Assembly: GCF_024204665.1 (NCBI RefSeq)
Contig: NZ_CP100355.1
Location: forward strand, 620,001 to 684,000
Direction: 5' to 3'
Source: Natronosalvus rutilus
GTDB lineage: Archaea; Halobacteriota; Halobacteria; Halobacteriales; Natrialbaceae
DNA: 64,000 bases
Below, piece after piece: positions 53,401 to 62,673 of the stretch (positions are counted from its first letter, which is position 1; each line of letters opens with the position of its first letter). The notes under the pieces were generated by a model. That model worked only from the letters and a program-made list of their open reading frames with translations, was not told where the DNA came from and did not search any database. Made by a program: the position numbers and the translations under genes.

Positions 53401-54075
53401 ATGAGCATCGTAACCGAGTTCACGCTCCCAGCCGAGGCGTTCGCCCTCGAGGAGGCACTCGAGACGGTCCCGGACCTCACACTCGAGGTCGAACGCCTCG
53501 CCACCCACAGCCGCGAGTGGGTCATGCCGTTCCTGTGGGTGACCGCGGACGACCTCGACGCGGCGGAAGCGGCGATACAGGCCGATTCTTCGGTTACAAA
53601 ACTGAAGACGATCGATCGTACCGGTAACGTCGGCTACTTCAACGTCCACTGGACCGAACGCGTCCAGGAACTGATCGACCAGGTCGTCGACCAACACGGC
53701 ATTGTCCAGGAGGCAGCAGCGACGAACGGAACCTGGTATCTCAAACTCCAGTTCGTCGGCCAGGGGCGACTCGAGTCGTTCCAGCACTATTTCGACGAAC
53801 AGGGTTACTCCTTCGAACTCCAGCGGCTCTACGAGTCAACGGATCCGAAGGAGCGCGAGTACGACCTGACGCCCCAGCAACGGGAGGCGATGGTCATCGC
53901 ACTCGAGATGGGCTACTTCGCGGTTCCGCGCGAGACGCAGATCGCCGAACTGGCGGATGCTCTCGACATCTCGACCAACGCCGTCTCACAGCGGCTCCGC
54001 CGGGCGACGAACAACCTCACCAGAAATACGCTCACCGTCTCTTCGGAGCGAGCCGAAGGCCTCGAACGGTCATGA
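53401..54075 (+). CDS. Bat-type (HTH_10) transcriptional regulator
   Basis: 224 residues from the ATG at 53401. The C-terminal ~60 residues are the haloarchaeal bacterioopsin-activator-type HTH: LTPQQREAMVIALEMGYFAVPRETQIAELADALDISTNAVSQRLRRATNNL, a hallmark of HTH_10. The N-terminal ~150 residues form the bacterioopsin-activator GAF/HTH-associated fold (SIVTEFTLPAEAFALEEALETVPDLTLEVERLATHSREWVMPFLWV). It is a DNA-binding regulator without phosphate-receiver domain. The target is unknown; it directly follows the molybdopterin oxidoreductase with 112 bp spacing in the same direction, but its own promoter argues against simple co-transcription. Confidence 0.93.
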   Translation: MSIVTEFTLPAEAFALEEALETVPDLTLEVERLATHSREWVMPFLWVTADDLDAAEAAIQADSSVTKLKTIDRTGNVGYFNVHWTERVQELIDQVVDQHGIVQEAAATNGTWYLKLQFVGQGRLESFQHYFDEQGYSFELQRLYESTDPKEREYDLTPQQREAMVIALEMGYFAVPRETQIAELADALDISTNAVSQRLRRATNNLTRNTLTVSSERAEGLERS

Positions 54076-54088
54076 TTCTATCCTCGGC

Positions 54089-54096
54089 TATATAAG
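54089..54096 (+). promoter_or_regulatory. TATA box for the small zinc-finger protein
   Basis: TATATAAG, with a predicted transcription start near 54118 and leader of about 20 nt. Confidence 0.55.
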
Positions 54097-54138
54097 TGGC
54101 TTCTAACTCAAAGCAGTCTGGCTTTCTTCATTCCTGTG

Positions 54139-54390
54139 ATGGGGAATACTATGGCCAAGCCGCCACGGGCGAAGACGAACGTCGATCCCTCCTCGCGGGC
54201 CGGGCCGCGGCCGGATGGAGTCGATAACGAAAGCAACGTCGAAGACAACGGAAAACGAAAGGTCGCTGCCGCCTGCCGATCCTGTTCGAACGTCTACGCC
54301 GCCCAGTTGTGGCCCGACGGGACGATCCAGCCGATTGGCCGGCGAACGGGCTGTGAGTGTGGATACGAGGAGTTCGACGTCATCGAGTGA
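54139..54390 (+). CDS. Small zinc-finger-like protein
   Basis: 83 residues from the ATG at 54139; a later ATG (54151, MAKPPRAKTNVDPS) is equally possible because no ribosome-binding site discriminates. The N-terminal half is charged and disordered (about 1-42); the C-terminal half has CRSCSNVYAAQLWPDGTIQPIGRRTGCECGYEEF (CxxC then CxC), a compact single zinc finger of the treble-clef or ribbon kind. No family is recognised with certainty. It has its own TATA box. Confidence 0.75.
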   Translation: MGNTMAKPPRAKTNVDPSSRAGPRPDGVDNESNVEDNGKRKVAAACRSCSNVYAAQLWPDGTIQPIGRRTGCECGYEEFDVIE

Positions 54391-54411
54391 GCGGCAGCCG
54401 GGACTAGATTG

Positions 54412-56466
54412 CTAAAACTCCTCGGCCGGCGGGGCGACCCCCTCGTCCTTCCCCTCGAGTTCGAATTCCTCGCGCACTTCTCGCAACCGGTCCCGGATAT
54501 CCGCCGCGAGTTCGAACTCGAGATTGCTCGCTGCCTCCTGCATCCGGTCCTCGAGTTCGGCGACGTATCGGGCGGCGTCCTCCTCGTCCTCGAGGTCCGT
54601 ACCGGCGACGCTCGAGGTGTCGGTCTTGCTCCCCGGGAGGTTCGTCTCCCCAACTTCTTTCTCGATGGTCATCGGTTCGTGGCCGTGTTCCTCGTTGAAC
54701 TCGCGTTGAATCTCGCGGCGGCGCCGCGTCTCCTCAATGGCCGACTCCATCGCGTTCGAGACCTCGTCAGCGTACAGCACGACCTCGCCGTTGACGTTCC
54801 GGGCCGCCCGCCCCATCGTCTGGACGAGCGTGGTCTCCGAGCGGAGGAATCCCTCCTGGTCGGCGTCTAGGATCGCCACGAGGGAGACCTCGGGAATGTC
54901 CAGCCCCTCTCGCAGGAGGTTGATGCCGACGAGGACGTCGATCTCTCCGAGGCGGAGGGAGCGCACGATCTCGTGGCGCTCGAGGGTGTCCGTCTCGTCG
55001 TGCATATAGGCGACATCGACGCCGGCCTCCTCGAGGTACTCGGTCAGGTCCTCGGCCATCCGTTTGGTCAGCGTCGTCACGAGGGTGCGCTCGTCGCGGT
55101 CAATACGTGCGTCGATGCGGTCCATGAGGTCGTCGACCTGGCCGGTCGCGGGGGCGACCTCGACCTCGGGGTCGACGAGGTGGGTGGGGCGAACGATCTG
55201 TTCGACGATCTGGTCGCTCTCCTCGCGCTCGTAGTCGCCCGGCGTCGCGGAGACGTACAGCGTTTTGTCGGTTCGCTCCTCGAACTCCTCGAATGTCAGC
55301 GGACGGTTGTCGTAGGCGGTCGGGAGTCGAAAGCCGTTCTCGACCAGCGAGTCCTTCCGGGACTTGTCGCCGGCGTACTGGCCCCGAACCTGGGGCAGAG
55401 TGACGTGGGACTCGTCGACCACGGTGAGGAAGTCGTCCGGGAAGTAATCCAGCAGGGTGTAGGGCGTATCACCGGGGTCGCGGTCGTCGAGGTACACCGA
55501 GTAGTTCTCGATGCCCGAACAGTAGCCGGTCTCCTCCATCATCTCGAGGTCGAACGTGGTGCGTTCCTCGATGCGCTGGGCGGCGAGTAGATCGCCCTTG
55601 CGCTCGAAGTACGAGATTCGCGAATCGAGGTCGTCCCGAATCTCCTCGACGGCCTGCTCGAGGCGCGTCTCGGGCATCGAGTAATGCTCGGCAGGGTGGA
55701 CGAGGACGGCGGGTTCGGTGCTCTTGACCTCGCCCTCGAGCGGGTCGACCTTCAGCATGCGGTCGATCTCGTCGCCCCAGAACTCGACGCGGACGGCGTA
55801 GCGGCCGTACATCGGGAAGATCTCGATGGTGTCCCCGCGAACCCGGAACGTCCCCTGGGAGAAGTCGACGTCGTTGCGCTCGTAGTTCAGGTCGACCAGG
55901 CGCTTGAGGAGGTCGTCGCGACCAATCTCCTCGCCCGTCTCGAGGCGCATTGCCATCTCGACGTAGTTTCGCGGGTCACCGAGTCCGTAGATAGCCGAGA
56001 CCGAGGCGACGACGATTACGTCGTCTCGCGTGAGCAGGGACCGGGTCGCCGAGTGACGAAGGCGGTCGATCTCGTCGTTGATCGAGGCGTCCTTGTCGAT
56101 GTAGGTGTCGGTCTGCTCGACGTAGGCCTCGGGCTGGTAGTAGTCGTAGTAGGAGACGAAGTACTCGACGGCGTTGTCGGGGAACAGGTTCCGGAACTCC
56201 TCGTAGAGCTGGGCGGCCAGGGTCTTGTTGTGGGCGATGACCAGCGTCGGCTCCTGGACCTCTTCCATCACCCACGAGACGGTGTTGGTCTTGCCCGACC
56301 CCGTCACGCCGAGCAGCGTCTGGCGGTCCATGCCGTCGGCGAAGCCCGCCGCCAGCTGCTCGATCGCCTCGGGCTGGTCGCCCGCGGGTTCGAACGGGGC
56401 GTCGACCGCGAACGGTTTCGCGGCCTCGGGTCGATCCGGCTGGAGGGGGCCTCGAGTGTCGCTCAT
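54412..56466 (-). CDS. uvrB: Excinuclease ABC subunit B
   Basis: 684 residues from the ATG at 56466 ([45 protein letters not shown]). Helicase-like damage verifier: Walker [17 protein letters not shown], beta-hairpin region [41 protein letters not shown]-like [11 protein letters not shown] and C-terminal UVR motif [32 protein letters not shown] for UvrC/UvrA contact. Length is in the family range (about 660-690). Haloarchaea carry bacterial-type UvrABC, acquired long ago. The frame above 56466 is not homologous. Confidence 0.96.
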   Translation of the reverse strand: MSDTRGPLQPDRPEAAKPFAVDAPFEPAGDQPEAIEQLAAGFADGMDRQTLLGVTGSGKTNTVSWVMEEVQEPTLVIAHNKTLAAQLYEEFRNLFPDNAVEYFVSYYDYYQPEAYVEQTDTYIDKDASINDEIDRLRHSATRSLLTRDDVIVVASVSAIYGLGDPRNYVEMAMRLETGEEIGRDDLLKRLVDLNYERNDVDFSQGTFRVRGDTIEIFPMYGRYAVRVEFWGDEIDRMLKVDPLEGEVKSTEPAVLVHPAEHYSMPETRLEQAVEEIRDDLDSRISYFERKGDLLAAQRIEERTTFDLEMMEETGYCSGIENYSVYLDDRDPGDTPYTLLDYFPDDFLTVVDESHVTLPQVRGQYAGDKSRKDSLVENGFRLPTAYDNRPLTFEEFEERTDKTLYVSATPGDYEREESDQIVEQIVRPTHLVDPEVEVAPATGQVDDLMDRIDARIDRDERTLVTTLTKRMAEDLTEYLEEAGVDVAYMHDETDTLERHEIVRSLRLGEIDVLVGINLLREGLDIPEVSLVAILDADQEGFLRSETTLVQTMGRAARNVNGEVVLYADEVSNAMESAIEETRRRREIQREFNEEHGHEPMTIEKEVGETNLPGSKTDTSSVAGTDLEDEEDAARYVAELEDRMQEAASNLEFELAADIRDRLREVREEFELEGKDEGVAPPAEEF

Positions 56467-56534
56467 CGTAGCAGTATCTAGTGGGCGAGGCACGTAAGAG
56501 CCGCGCTTTCGTGTCTGAATTTGTGCGTCCTGGC

Positions 56535-56705
56535 TCAGCGTCCGGCTTTCGCAGTCTCCGCGAGCGTCGCAGACACCATCAGTACCGCGGAGGCGTGTAT
56601 CAACGCATGGCCGATAGCCTCCGCCGTTCCCGACCAGTGGACGGTGAGAAGTCCGCCGTACAGAACGAGGAAAATTACGAGCCGTTGTAGAGAATCAAAT
56701 CTCAT
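56535..56705 (-). CDS. Small membrane protein, 56 residues
   Basis: Read from the ATG at 56705 to TGA at 56537-56535: [56 protein letters not shown]. Two hydrophobic stretches ([32 protein letters not shown]) make it a likely two-helix membrane protein. It is too short for a 60-residue cut-off. Support comes from an upstream TATA on this strand (TATATAAT, 56725-56732) about 24 nt before the ATG, the expected spacing for a leaderless gene, and from a clean stop before the uvrB promoter region. Function unknown. Confidence 0.65.
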   Translation of the reverse strand: MRFDSLQRLVIFLVLYGGLLTVHWSGTAEAIGHALIHASAVLMVSATLAETAKAGR

Positions 56706-56724
56706 AATATCAACTACAATTCTA

Positions 56725-56732
56725 ATTATATA
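56725..56732 (-). promoter_or_regulatory. TATA box for the 56-residue membrane protein
   Basis: On the minus strand TATATAAT lies in the most AT-rich stretch of the window and 20-27 nt before the ATG at 56705. Confidence 0.6.
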
Positions 56733-56907
56733 CTATTTGTAATTCTTAACAGCTAGCGCGGGCGGAAACGTGAACGCTGACACGGTCTTGTTGCGAGCAT
56801 AGTCACGACCTACCATTACACGAAGCACAAATCCACGCGGCCAGCAGTCCCCGAGGCCGCGCATATGCCGCCCCCACGTCTTTGACGCCGGTCGTCGTCG
56901 AGAACGT

Positions 56908-57189
56908 ATGTCCAATTCCAGCGAAGACGCCGACTTACAGCAGGCTCGAGCCGACCTCGAGCTGGCGACCGAGACCGCCGGCGACGACGTGCGGGACGTT
57001 ATTCGAGACACGGCGGCCGCCTTCGCCGAAATCGCCGCCAGCGAGAGCGAGGCCGACCACGCCGTCTTCGACGAGCACCTCAACGCGCTCAGGCAGGCAC
57101 GACGCGAGTCCGACGCCGAGACGGCGGACCGACTCAAGGACGCCATCGAACACGCCGAGAGCTATCGCCAGAGCCTCGAGCAGGCGTGA
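56908..57189 (+). CDS. Small helical protein, function unknown
   Basis: 93 residues, strongly acidic, almost wholly alpha-helical with heptad-like spacing (DLQQARADLELATETAGDDVRDVIRDTAAAFAEIAASESEADHAVFDEHLNALRQARRESDAETADRLKDAIEHAESYRQSL). It is consistent with a small haloarchaeal coiled-coil family (DUF7553, recalled with low certainty). No membrane segment or signal peptide. Function unknown; it stands upstream of the ATP-grasp gene with 105 bp between. Confidence 0.7.
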   Translation: MSNSSEDADLQQARADLELATETAGDDVRDVIRDTAAAFAEIAASESEADHAVFDEHLNALRQARRESDAETADRLKDAIEHAESYRQSLEQA

Positions 57190-57294
57190 GCCCTCTCGAG
57201 AATCGATCCTCGAGAATCGGTTTTTGAAACGGTAGGGCAGCCATACGAGGGTAACGGACCCATAACAATACCCTCGTGGCCCCCTCCAACGCGT

Positions 57295-58650
57295 ATGCAA
57301 TCGGCTGCGCACGACCATCCACGCGGGGCGCGGGAACGCGTCATCGTCCCCGGTATCACGGCCCCCAGCACCGTCGCCTGCCTGCGGTCGCTCGGTCCGC
57401 GCGGGATCTACACCGTCGTCGGCTCCGAGGACCGAACGACGCCCGGCTCCGTCTCGAGGTACTGCGATCGATTCGTCACGCTCCCCAATCCGCGGTCGGA
57501 CCTCGAGGCCTACGGGGACGTCCTCCTCTCGCTCGCGGCGCGACCCGGCGTCGAGACGATCATCCCCGTCCGCGAGGAGGATATCTACATGCTCGCGGCG
57601 AACAGAGACGCCTTCGCCGAGCACGTCGCGACGCCATGGCCGGACTTCGAGACCCTGCGACAGGTGCAAGACCGGGTCGAACTCTTCGCGGCTGCCGACC
57701 GCGCTGGCGTCGAGACGCCCGAGACGACCCTGCTCGACGAGTGGGACGACTGGTCGCGCGAGACGATCATCAAGCCTCGCTACACTGTCGCCGCCCCCGA
57801 GTACCTCGGTCACGACGCCGGGCTCAGCGACATCGGCTCGACCGTCTACCACGAACCCGGCACCCCGCCCGCCGTCGAATCGTCGCTCAACGAGTGGGGC
57901 CACGTCCCCATCGTCCAGGAGTACGTCCCCGACTCCCGGGAGTACGGCTTCTTCGCGCTGTACGACGAGGGGGAGGCGGTCGCCACCTTCCAGCACTGCC
58001 AGAAACGGGGCTACAAGTACAGCGGCGGGCCGAGTGCCTACCGCGAGTCGACCGACATCCCCGAACTCGAGGCCGCCGGCCTCGCGCTACTGGACGAACT
58101 TGAGTGGCACGGCCTGGCGATGGTCGAGTTCCTGCGCAATCCCGAGACGGGGTCGTTCGAACTGATGGAGATCAACCCGCGGTTCTGGTCGTCGCTCCCG
58201 TTCTCCGTCCGTGCGGGGGCCGACTTCCCCTACTACTACTGGCAGCTCGCACGCGGCGAACCGATCAACCAGCCCGACTACGAGGTCGGCATCGGCGGCC
58301 ACCTGCTCCGGGGCGAACTCTGTCACCTCCACAGCATCCTGGCCGAGGACTACCCGCTGGTCGAACGCCCCTCGTTTCTGTCCGCCGTCAGCGACGTCGC
58401 CACGTCGATGGTTCGAGAGCCCCGGTTCGACTACGCCGTCGCGGACGACCCCGTTCCGTTCGTCCAGGACGGCTGGAACTTCGTCCGTTCGGCTGCCAAC
58501 GAGCAACTCAGCGCCGTTCGAGCGGGCGGTGAAGCCGACGAATCGTCGCCGGCCGTCGGATCGCCAGCGCTCGCCGAGCAAGAGCCTGCGTCGAAGCCGG
58601 CGAGGGCCGACCTCGAGCCCCTCGAAGACCAGCGCGGACGGACGAACTGA
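57295..58650 (+). CDS. ATP-grasp carboxylate-amine ligase family protein
   Basis: 451 residues. The start VIVPGITAPSTVACLRSLGPRGIYTVVGSED is a PreATP-grasp domain with a nucleotide-binding fold. The ATP-grasp domain includes IIKPRY (nucleotide-binding Lys), IVQEYV (adenine edge), EFLRNPETGSFELMEINPRFWSSLPFSV (Mg-binding EINPRF) and a GxxxxxYK-like stretch. Ligases of this kind join a carboxylate to an amine or thiol; substrate unknown. The last ~60 residues (GEADESSPAVGSPALAEQEPASKPARADLEPLEDQRGRTN) are a disordered acidic tail. It is followed by the convergent Orc gene. Confidence 0.87.
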   Translation: MQSAAHDHPRGARERVIVPGITAPSTVACLRSLGPRGIYTVVGSEDRTTPGSVSRYCDRFVTLPNPRSDLEAYGDVLLSLAARPGVETIIPVREEDIYMLAANRDAFAEHVATPWPDFETLRQVQDRVELFAAADRAGVETPETTLLDEWDDWSRETIIKPRYTVAAPEYLGHDAGLSDIGSTVYHEPGTPPAVESSLNEWGHVPIVQEYVPDSREYGFFALYDEGEAVATFQHCQKRGYKYSGGPSAYRESTDIPELEAAGLALLDELEWHGLAMVEFLRNPETGSFELMEINPRFWSSLPFSVRAGADFPYYYWQLARGEPINQPDYEVGIGGHLLRGELCHLHSILAEDYPLVERPSFLSAVSDVATSMVREPRFDYAVADDPVPFVQDGWNFVRSAANEQLSAVRAGGEADESSPAVGSPALAEQEPASKPARADLEPLEDQRGRTN

Positions 58651-58774
58651 CGCCGAGGCGTCGCTCTCGGCGTTTGACGATCGATCGGCACCGAGCGGGT
58701 GGCTCACCGTTCGGGTGGACGTGGTGGTGGGTGGCACACGCTGGCGGCGGGTGGACGAATCGGCGACCGGTAAC

Positions 58775-59905
58775 TCACTCGAGTCGCTCCCGAATCGCCT
58801 CGGGTTCGTACGAGAGCGTCAGCGACCGCGAGCGCCCGCGGCCGTCGATCTCGGCGTACTCGGCGTCGATCAGGCCGAGCTGGTCGAGCTTGTTGACGAT
58901 TTCCGAATAGCGGGTGTAGCCGAGGTCGGTCTCCTCGCTGAACCGCTCGTATACCTCGCCGGCCTGTGCGCCGTCGTGGTCGACGAGCACCTCGAGGAGC
59001 GCCCGCTCGTTCTCGCTCAGGCTGTTGAGGCTCCGGGAGAGGTTGATGTACTTCGACGTCTCGTAGGCCTTCTCGACGTCCTCAAGTTCGACAGTTCGAC
59101 TCGCACGCATCTCGGCGTTGAGTCCGGCCCGCCTGAGGAGGTCGATTCCCACCCGGAGGTCGCCGCTCTTGGCCGTGAGCGAGCCGACCCGCTCCAGGAC
59201 GTCCGTGGCGACGACGCCGTCGTGGAAGCCGCGCGTGACGCGCTCGTGGAGGATGTCGACGATTTCCGGCTGGTCGTACACCGGGAAGTAGACGTCCTCG
59301 GGCCGGAAGACGCTCTGCACGCGGGTGTCGAGGGCGTCGATCACTTCGAGCGCCGGGTCCGAGGAGACGACGATGACGCCGATTTTCGCTCCCGGGTGTT
59401 CCTCGTGGGCGCGCAGCAACGAGTAGAGCGTATCCGACGCCTCGTTCTCGTAGAAGAGGTAGTTGACGTCGTCGAGCGCGACGACGAGCACGCGGTCGTC
59501 CTCGACGAGTTTCTCGGCAATCTGGCCGAAGAGCTTCTTGAAGGAGATGCCCGACGATGGGGGTTCGTAGTCGAAGCAGCCCTCGAACAGCCGCGAGAAG
59601 ACGGAGTATCGCGTCGAGTTGACCTGGCAGTTGACCCGGATCGTCTGGACGTCCCGGGTCTGGGCGCCGATCTCGTCGTACAGCTTCTGAATTGCCGTCG
59701 TTTTCCCCGTTCCCGGCGGTCCGCGGACCATCACGTTCAGCGGGCGCGAGCCCCGGACCGCGGGTCGCAGCGCGTACGTGAGACTCTGCATCTGCGAATC
59801 GCGGTGGCGGAACGTCTCGGGGACGTAATCGATCTCGAAGACGTGCTCGTTCCTGAACACGGATTCGTCCCACGACAACATCCCCTCCTCGGGGTCGCCA
59901 GTCAT
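58775..59905 (-). CDS. orc1: Orc1/Cdc6-type origin recognition protein
   Basis: 376 residues from the ATG at 59905 (MTGDPEEGMLSWDESVFRNEHVFEIDYVPETFRHRDSQMQSLTYAL). AAA+ ATPase: Walker A RGPPGTGKTT (about 61-70), Walker B VVALDDVNYLF (145-146 DD), sensor-type VVSSDPALEVIDALDTRVQSVFRPEDVYF, and C-terminal winged helix (LEVLVDHDGAQAGEVYERFSEETDLGYTRYSEIVNKLDQLGLI). It binds origins and loads MCM. The conserved N-terminus is typical of one of the several Orc paralogues in haloarchaea. I see no ORB-like element or AT-rich unwinding region in the 160 bp upstream, so it is probably not a local origin initiator. The frame beyond 59905 has no homology. Confidence 0.93.
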   Translation of the reverse strand: MTGDPEEGMLSWDESVFRNEHVFEIDYVPETFRHRDSQMQSLTYALRPAVRGSRPLNVMVRGPPGTGKTTAIQKLYDEIGAQTRDVQTIRVNCQVNSTRYSVFSRLFEGCFDYEPPSSGISFKKLFGQIAEKLVEDDRVLVVALDDVNYLFYENEASDTLYSLLRAHEEHPGAKIGVIVVSSDPALEVIDALDTRVQSVFRPEDVYFPVYDQPEIVDILHERVTRGFHDGVVATDVLERVGSLTAKSGDLRVGIDLLRRAGLNAEMRASRTVELEDVEKAYETSKYINLSRSLNSLSENERALLEVLVDHDGAQAGEVYERFSEETDLGYTRYSEIVNKLDQLGLIDAEYAEIDGRGRSRSLTLSYEPEAIRERLE

Positions 59906-60032
59906 CACTTTCACCACGCCCTCGAAGCTACTTAGTTGTTTGCGGTCGTTTTCGGCGTGAAGCCGGGTTCTCACCGCTCGAGACCGTCGAAACGGGATAT
60001 TGGTACTCAATCACCGGCACAGCGTCCACGTC

Positions 60033-60040
60033 TTTATATA
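60033..60040 (+). promoter_or_regulatory. TATA box for the frameshifted membrane gene
   Basis: TTTATATA, 25-32 nt before the ATG at 60065: leaderless start. Confidence 0.6.
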
Positions 60041-60064
60041 CGAAGCCGGGGCCAGAACGGATCG

Positions 60065-60515
60065 ATGATCGACGTACCTGCGGACGGAAACGAGCGTCTG
60101 ACCGCCCTCGGCGGTGCATTCCTCGTCGTCAGCGCGTTCCTCCCCCTGGGCCAGTATCAACGTGTTCGACACGGCGACGACAACGAACGGATTCACCGGC
60201 ATGGGCTACGCTGTCCCGGTTGCCGGCTTCGTCGCCCTCGGACTGGTGACCCTGCGTGAGTGGAACGCATTCGAAGCCAAGCTGACTGCGGCCGTGGGCG
60301 TCCTGACGCTCCTCTCGTTAGGCGTGATCTACACCTCCCTCGAGAACGTCTTCGCCGTCGACTACCCCGCCCACTACGTTACCGTCTCGCCAGAACCGGG
60401 CCTCTACGTCGCCGCCCTCGCCAGCGTGCTCGTCGCCGTCGCGGGCTACCGGGGGATGCGAGTGGCCGCCGTACCCGAGACAGCGACTTCAGCCGCGAGC
60501 GAGCCCCGCGAATGA
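60065..60515 (+). pseudogene. Frameshifted small membrane protein gene
   Basis: Reading from the ATG at 60065 gives MIDVPADGNERLTALGGAFLVVSAFLPLGQYQRV, then loses membrane character. In the next frame, downstream of the run CCCCC (60142-60146), translation is again membrane-protein-like: PWASINVFDTATTTNGFTGMGYAVPVAGFVALGLVTLREW...LTAAVGVLTLLSLGVIYTSLENVFA...GLYVAALASVLVAVAGYRGMRVAA. Removing one C from the five-base run joins the frames as ...SAFLPWASINVFD..., giving a protein of about 149 residues with four membrane helices. It is a recent inactivation or a sequencing artefact in a homopolymer. The two frame pieces alone are not genes. Confidence 0.75.
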
Positions 60516-60544
60516 CCCGACCTCGTAGTCGCCCCTGACCGCGT

Positions 60545-62566
60545 TCACTCGAACTTCTCGAGCAACCGGTCGTAGAAGGCGGCGTTCCCCTCCTGGGCAA
60601 GCTTCTCGACGATCAACTCGGGGGTCGAGCGAGCGAGGTGATCCTTAACCGGCGATCGGTTGACCTCGAGTTCGCCGTCGACCAGGCCGACGGCCTCGAT
60701 GCCGTCGACAGCCACGTCGATGGCGGCCATCTCCCGGATTTCGCCGGCCAGGTGGGAGACGAACACGGCCGTCGCACCGTTCTCCGCGAGTGCCTCGAGG
60801 ATGCCGGCGATAATCTTCGCGCTCGCCCCGGGTTCGGTGATGCTCTCGAGTTCGTCGACGAGAACGAGCGATCCCTCGCCGCCGGTGGCGAGGTCCGCGA
60901 ACTCCCGGACGGTGGACTCGAACGCCCCGGCGTCCAGGGTCCCTTGGGTCTTGGCGTGGTAGTGTACGTCGTCGAAGCGACGTAGCCGGACCTCTTTGGC
61001 GGGAACGGGCAAACCCATGTGTGCAAGCACGACGACGCTCGCGACCAGGTCAAGCGTCGAGGTCTTCCCGCCGCTGTTGACTCCCGAGAGCAGGGTGGTG
61101 CCTGACACCGCGTAGTCGACGGGTTCGATTTCCTCGAGTGGCTCCTCGAGGACTGGCGAGCGGCCGCCCTCGATGGCGAACCCGGTTTCTTCGTCGCCGT
61201 CGTCGCCGTCCCAGACGAACTCGGGCATCGTGCACTCGAAGTCGCGGGCGAAGCGGGCGACGGCGAGTTCGACGTCGAGCTCGAGCGCCGAGCGAACCAG
61301 GTCGTGGGCGCCCTCGCGCTGGGCGGCGAGGTCGGCCGCCAGGTCGCGTTTGAGCTGGGCCGCCCGCCGGTCCCGGGCGACGGTGAGTTCCTCGCGCAGG
61401 CGTGCCGTGGCGTTCTCGTCGCGCTCGACGGGGAAGGTCGGTTCGTCGTCGAAGACATGGCGGGCGAGTTCGGCCTCGCCGACGTCCAGGTCGAGGGCGT
61501 CGATCAGGTGCTTGCGGGCGGCCTCGACCGCCGCGGCGAATTCGTCGGCGAGTTCCCGGGAGAGCAGCGAGTCGACGCCGGCGCCGCGCTCGACGAGTGA
61601 GAGTAGGTCGGCGCCCTCGATGGTCACGTCCCGTTCCTCGATCGCCTCGCGGAGTCGGTCGTTGGCGACGCTCTCGGCGACGCCCGCGACCGCGTCGAGG
61701 TCGTCGACGGCGACCGTCAGCCGATCGAGTTCGGGGTCGCCGGCGACGGTGCCGTCGTCGTCGAGGCGCTCGAGGCCGTGCTCGAGGGCGTCGAGGTCGA
61801 CCGTCGCGTTCAGTTGCGAATCGGTGTCACCACCACGGCCGACCGCACGATGAACCGCGACTGCTGCCCGCAGTCGCTCTCGGTTGCGGGCGAAGAACGC
61901 GAGCGGGCGCTCCGGAACCACGTCGGCGGGATCTGCGAGCGCGTCCGGGCGAACTTGCACGTCGCCCTCGACCTCGACGCCGGCGAAGGACTCGTCGATC
62001 GCGACCACCGTCGAATAGCCTCTCGCCAGTTCGGCCAGCCCCTGGGCGTCCTCGACGATTTCGACGGAAATCTCGGGAATCGCCTCGCGGGCTTCGGCGT
62101 AGCGCTCGGCGTCGGTCGTCGCCAGACAGCGGTCCCGGACGCGAACGTCGCCGGGCCGCTCGAGCGGTTCGACGCCCTCGAAGGCTTCGAGCACGTCGGG
62201 GTGGGGATCGCGTTCGATCGCCCGACGAGAGAAGTCCTGCACCTCCTCGATGCGCGAGCGCCTGGGGCTGGGGTACAGCGTCTCGAGGCGGTGGGCCGCG
62301 TAGTCGGTCACCGTCCGGTCCTGACACAGGGAGAGCACCTGTCGGTAGATCTCGCGTGCGCGGTCGGTCGCGAGGAAGCCGCCGGGGTCGTCGTGTTCGC
62401 GTCGGATCGCCCCGCGGGCGATGCGAGCGGCCCGGCCGACGGTGACGCCGGGCGCTCTGGCGAGTGCGGCCACGTCGCCGTTCTCGAGGGCCTGCTCGGG
62501 GTCGTCGAGTTCGTCCAGTGCACGGGCGGTCTTCGCGCCGACGCCCGGGATCGACTCGAGGTCCAT
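60545..62566 (-). CDS. MutS-like ATPase with N-terminal helix-hairpin-helix (MutS5-type)
   Basis: 673 residues from the ATG at 62566 (MDLESIPGVGAKTARALDELDDPEQALENGDVAALARAPGVTVGRAARIARG). The first ~52 residues are a tandem helix-hairpin-helix DNA-binding module. The middle (about 65-440) is a helical MutS-like core. The ATPase domain has Walker A LLSGVNSGGKTSTLD (about 492-505), VHYHAKTQGTLDAGAFESTVREF, Walker B SLVLVDELESITEPG and HLAGEI. There is no N-terminal mismatch-recognition domain and no SMR domain seen at the end, so it is closest to archaeal MutS5-like proteins and not to repair MutS. Role in recombination control is inferred. ATG 62572 (MAMD) is an alternative start. Confidence 0.88.
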   Translation of the reverse strand: MDLESIPGVGAKTARALDELDDPEQALENGDVAALARAPGVTVGRAARIARGAIRREHDDPGGFLATDRAREIYRQVLSLCQDRTVTDYAAHRLETLYPSPRRSRIEEVQDFSRRAIERDPHPDVLEAFEGVEPLERPGDVRVRDRCLATTDAERYAEAREAIPEISVEIVEDAQGLAELARGYSTVVAIDESFAGVEVEGDVQVRPDALADPADVVPERPLAFFARNRERLRAAVAVHRAVGRGGDTDSQLNATVDLDALEHGLERLDDDGTVAGDPELDRLTVAVDDLDAVAGVAESVANDRLREAIEERDVTIEGADLLSLVERGAGVDSLLSRELADEFAAAVEAARKHLIDALDLDVGEAELARHVFDDEPTFPVERDENATARLREELTVARDRRAAQLKRDLAADLAAQREGAHDLVRSALELDVELAVARFARDFECTMPEFVWDGDDGDEETGFAIEGGRSPVLEEPLEEIEPVDYAVSGTTLLSGVNSGGKTSTLDLVASVVVLAHMGLPVPAKEVRLRRFDDVHYHAKTQGTLDAGAFESTVREFADLATGGEGSLVLVDELESITEPGASAKIIAGILEALAENGATAVFVSHLAGEIREMAAIDVAVDGIEAVGLVDGELEVNRSPVKDHLARSTPELIVEKLAQEGNAAFYDRLLEKFE

Positions 62567-62673
62567 TGCCATCGACCGCCACGTCCCGCCGAGACGAGAA
62601 AAAGGTCCCGCCCCGTTCTCGGCCCGAGTCTCGAGTCTCGAGTCGCTGATCGCATGGGCACCCGGCGAGTGCG

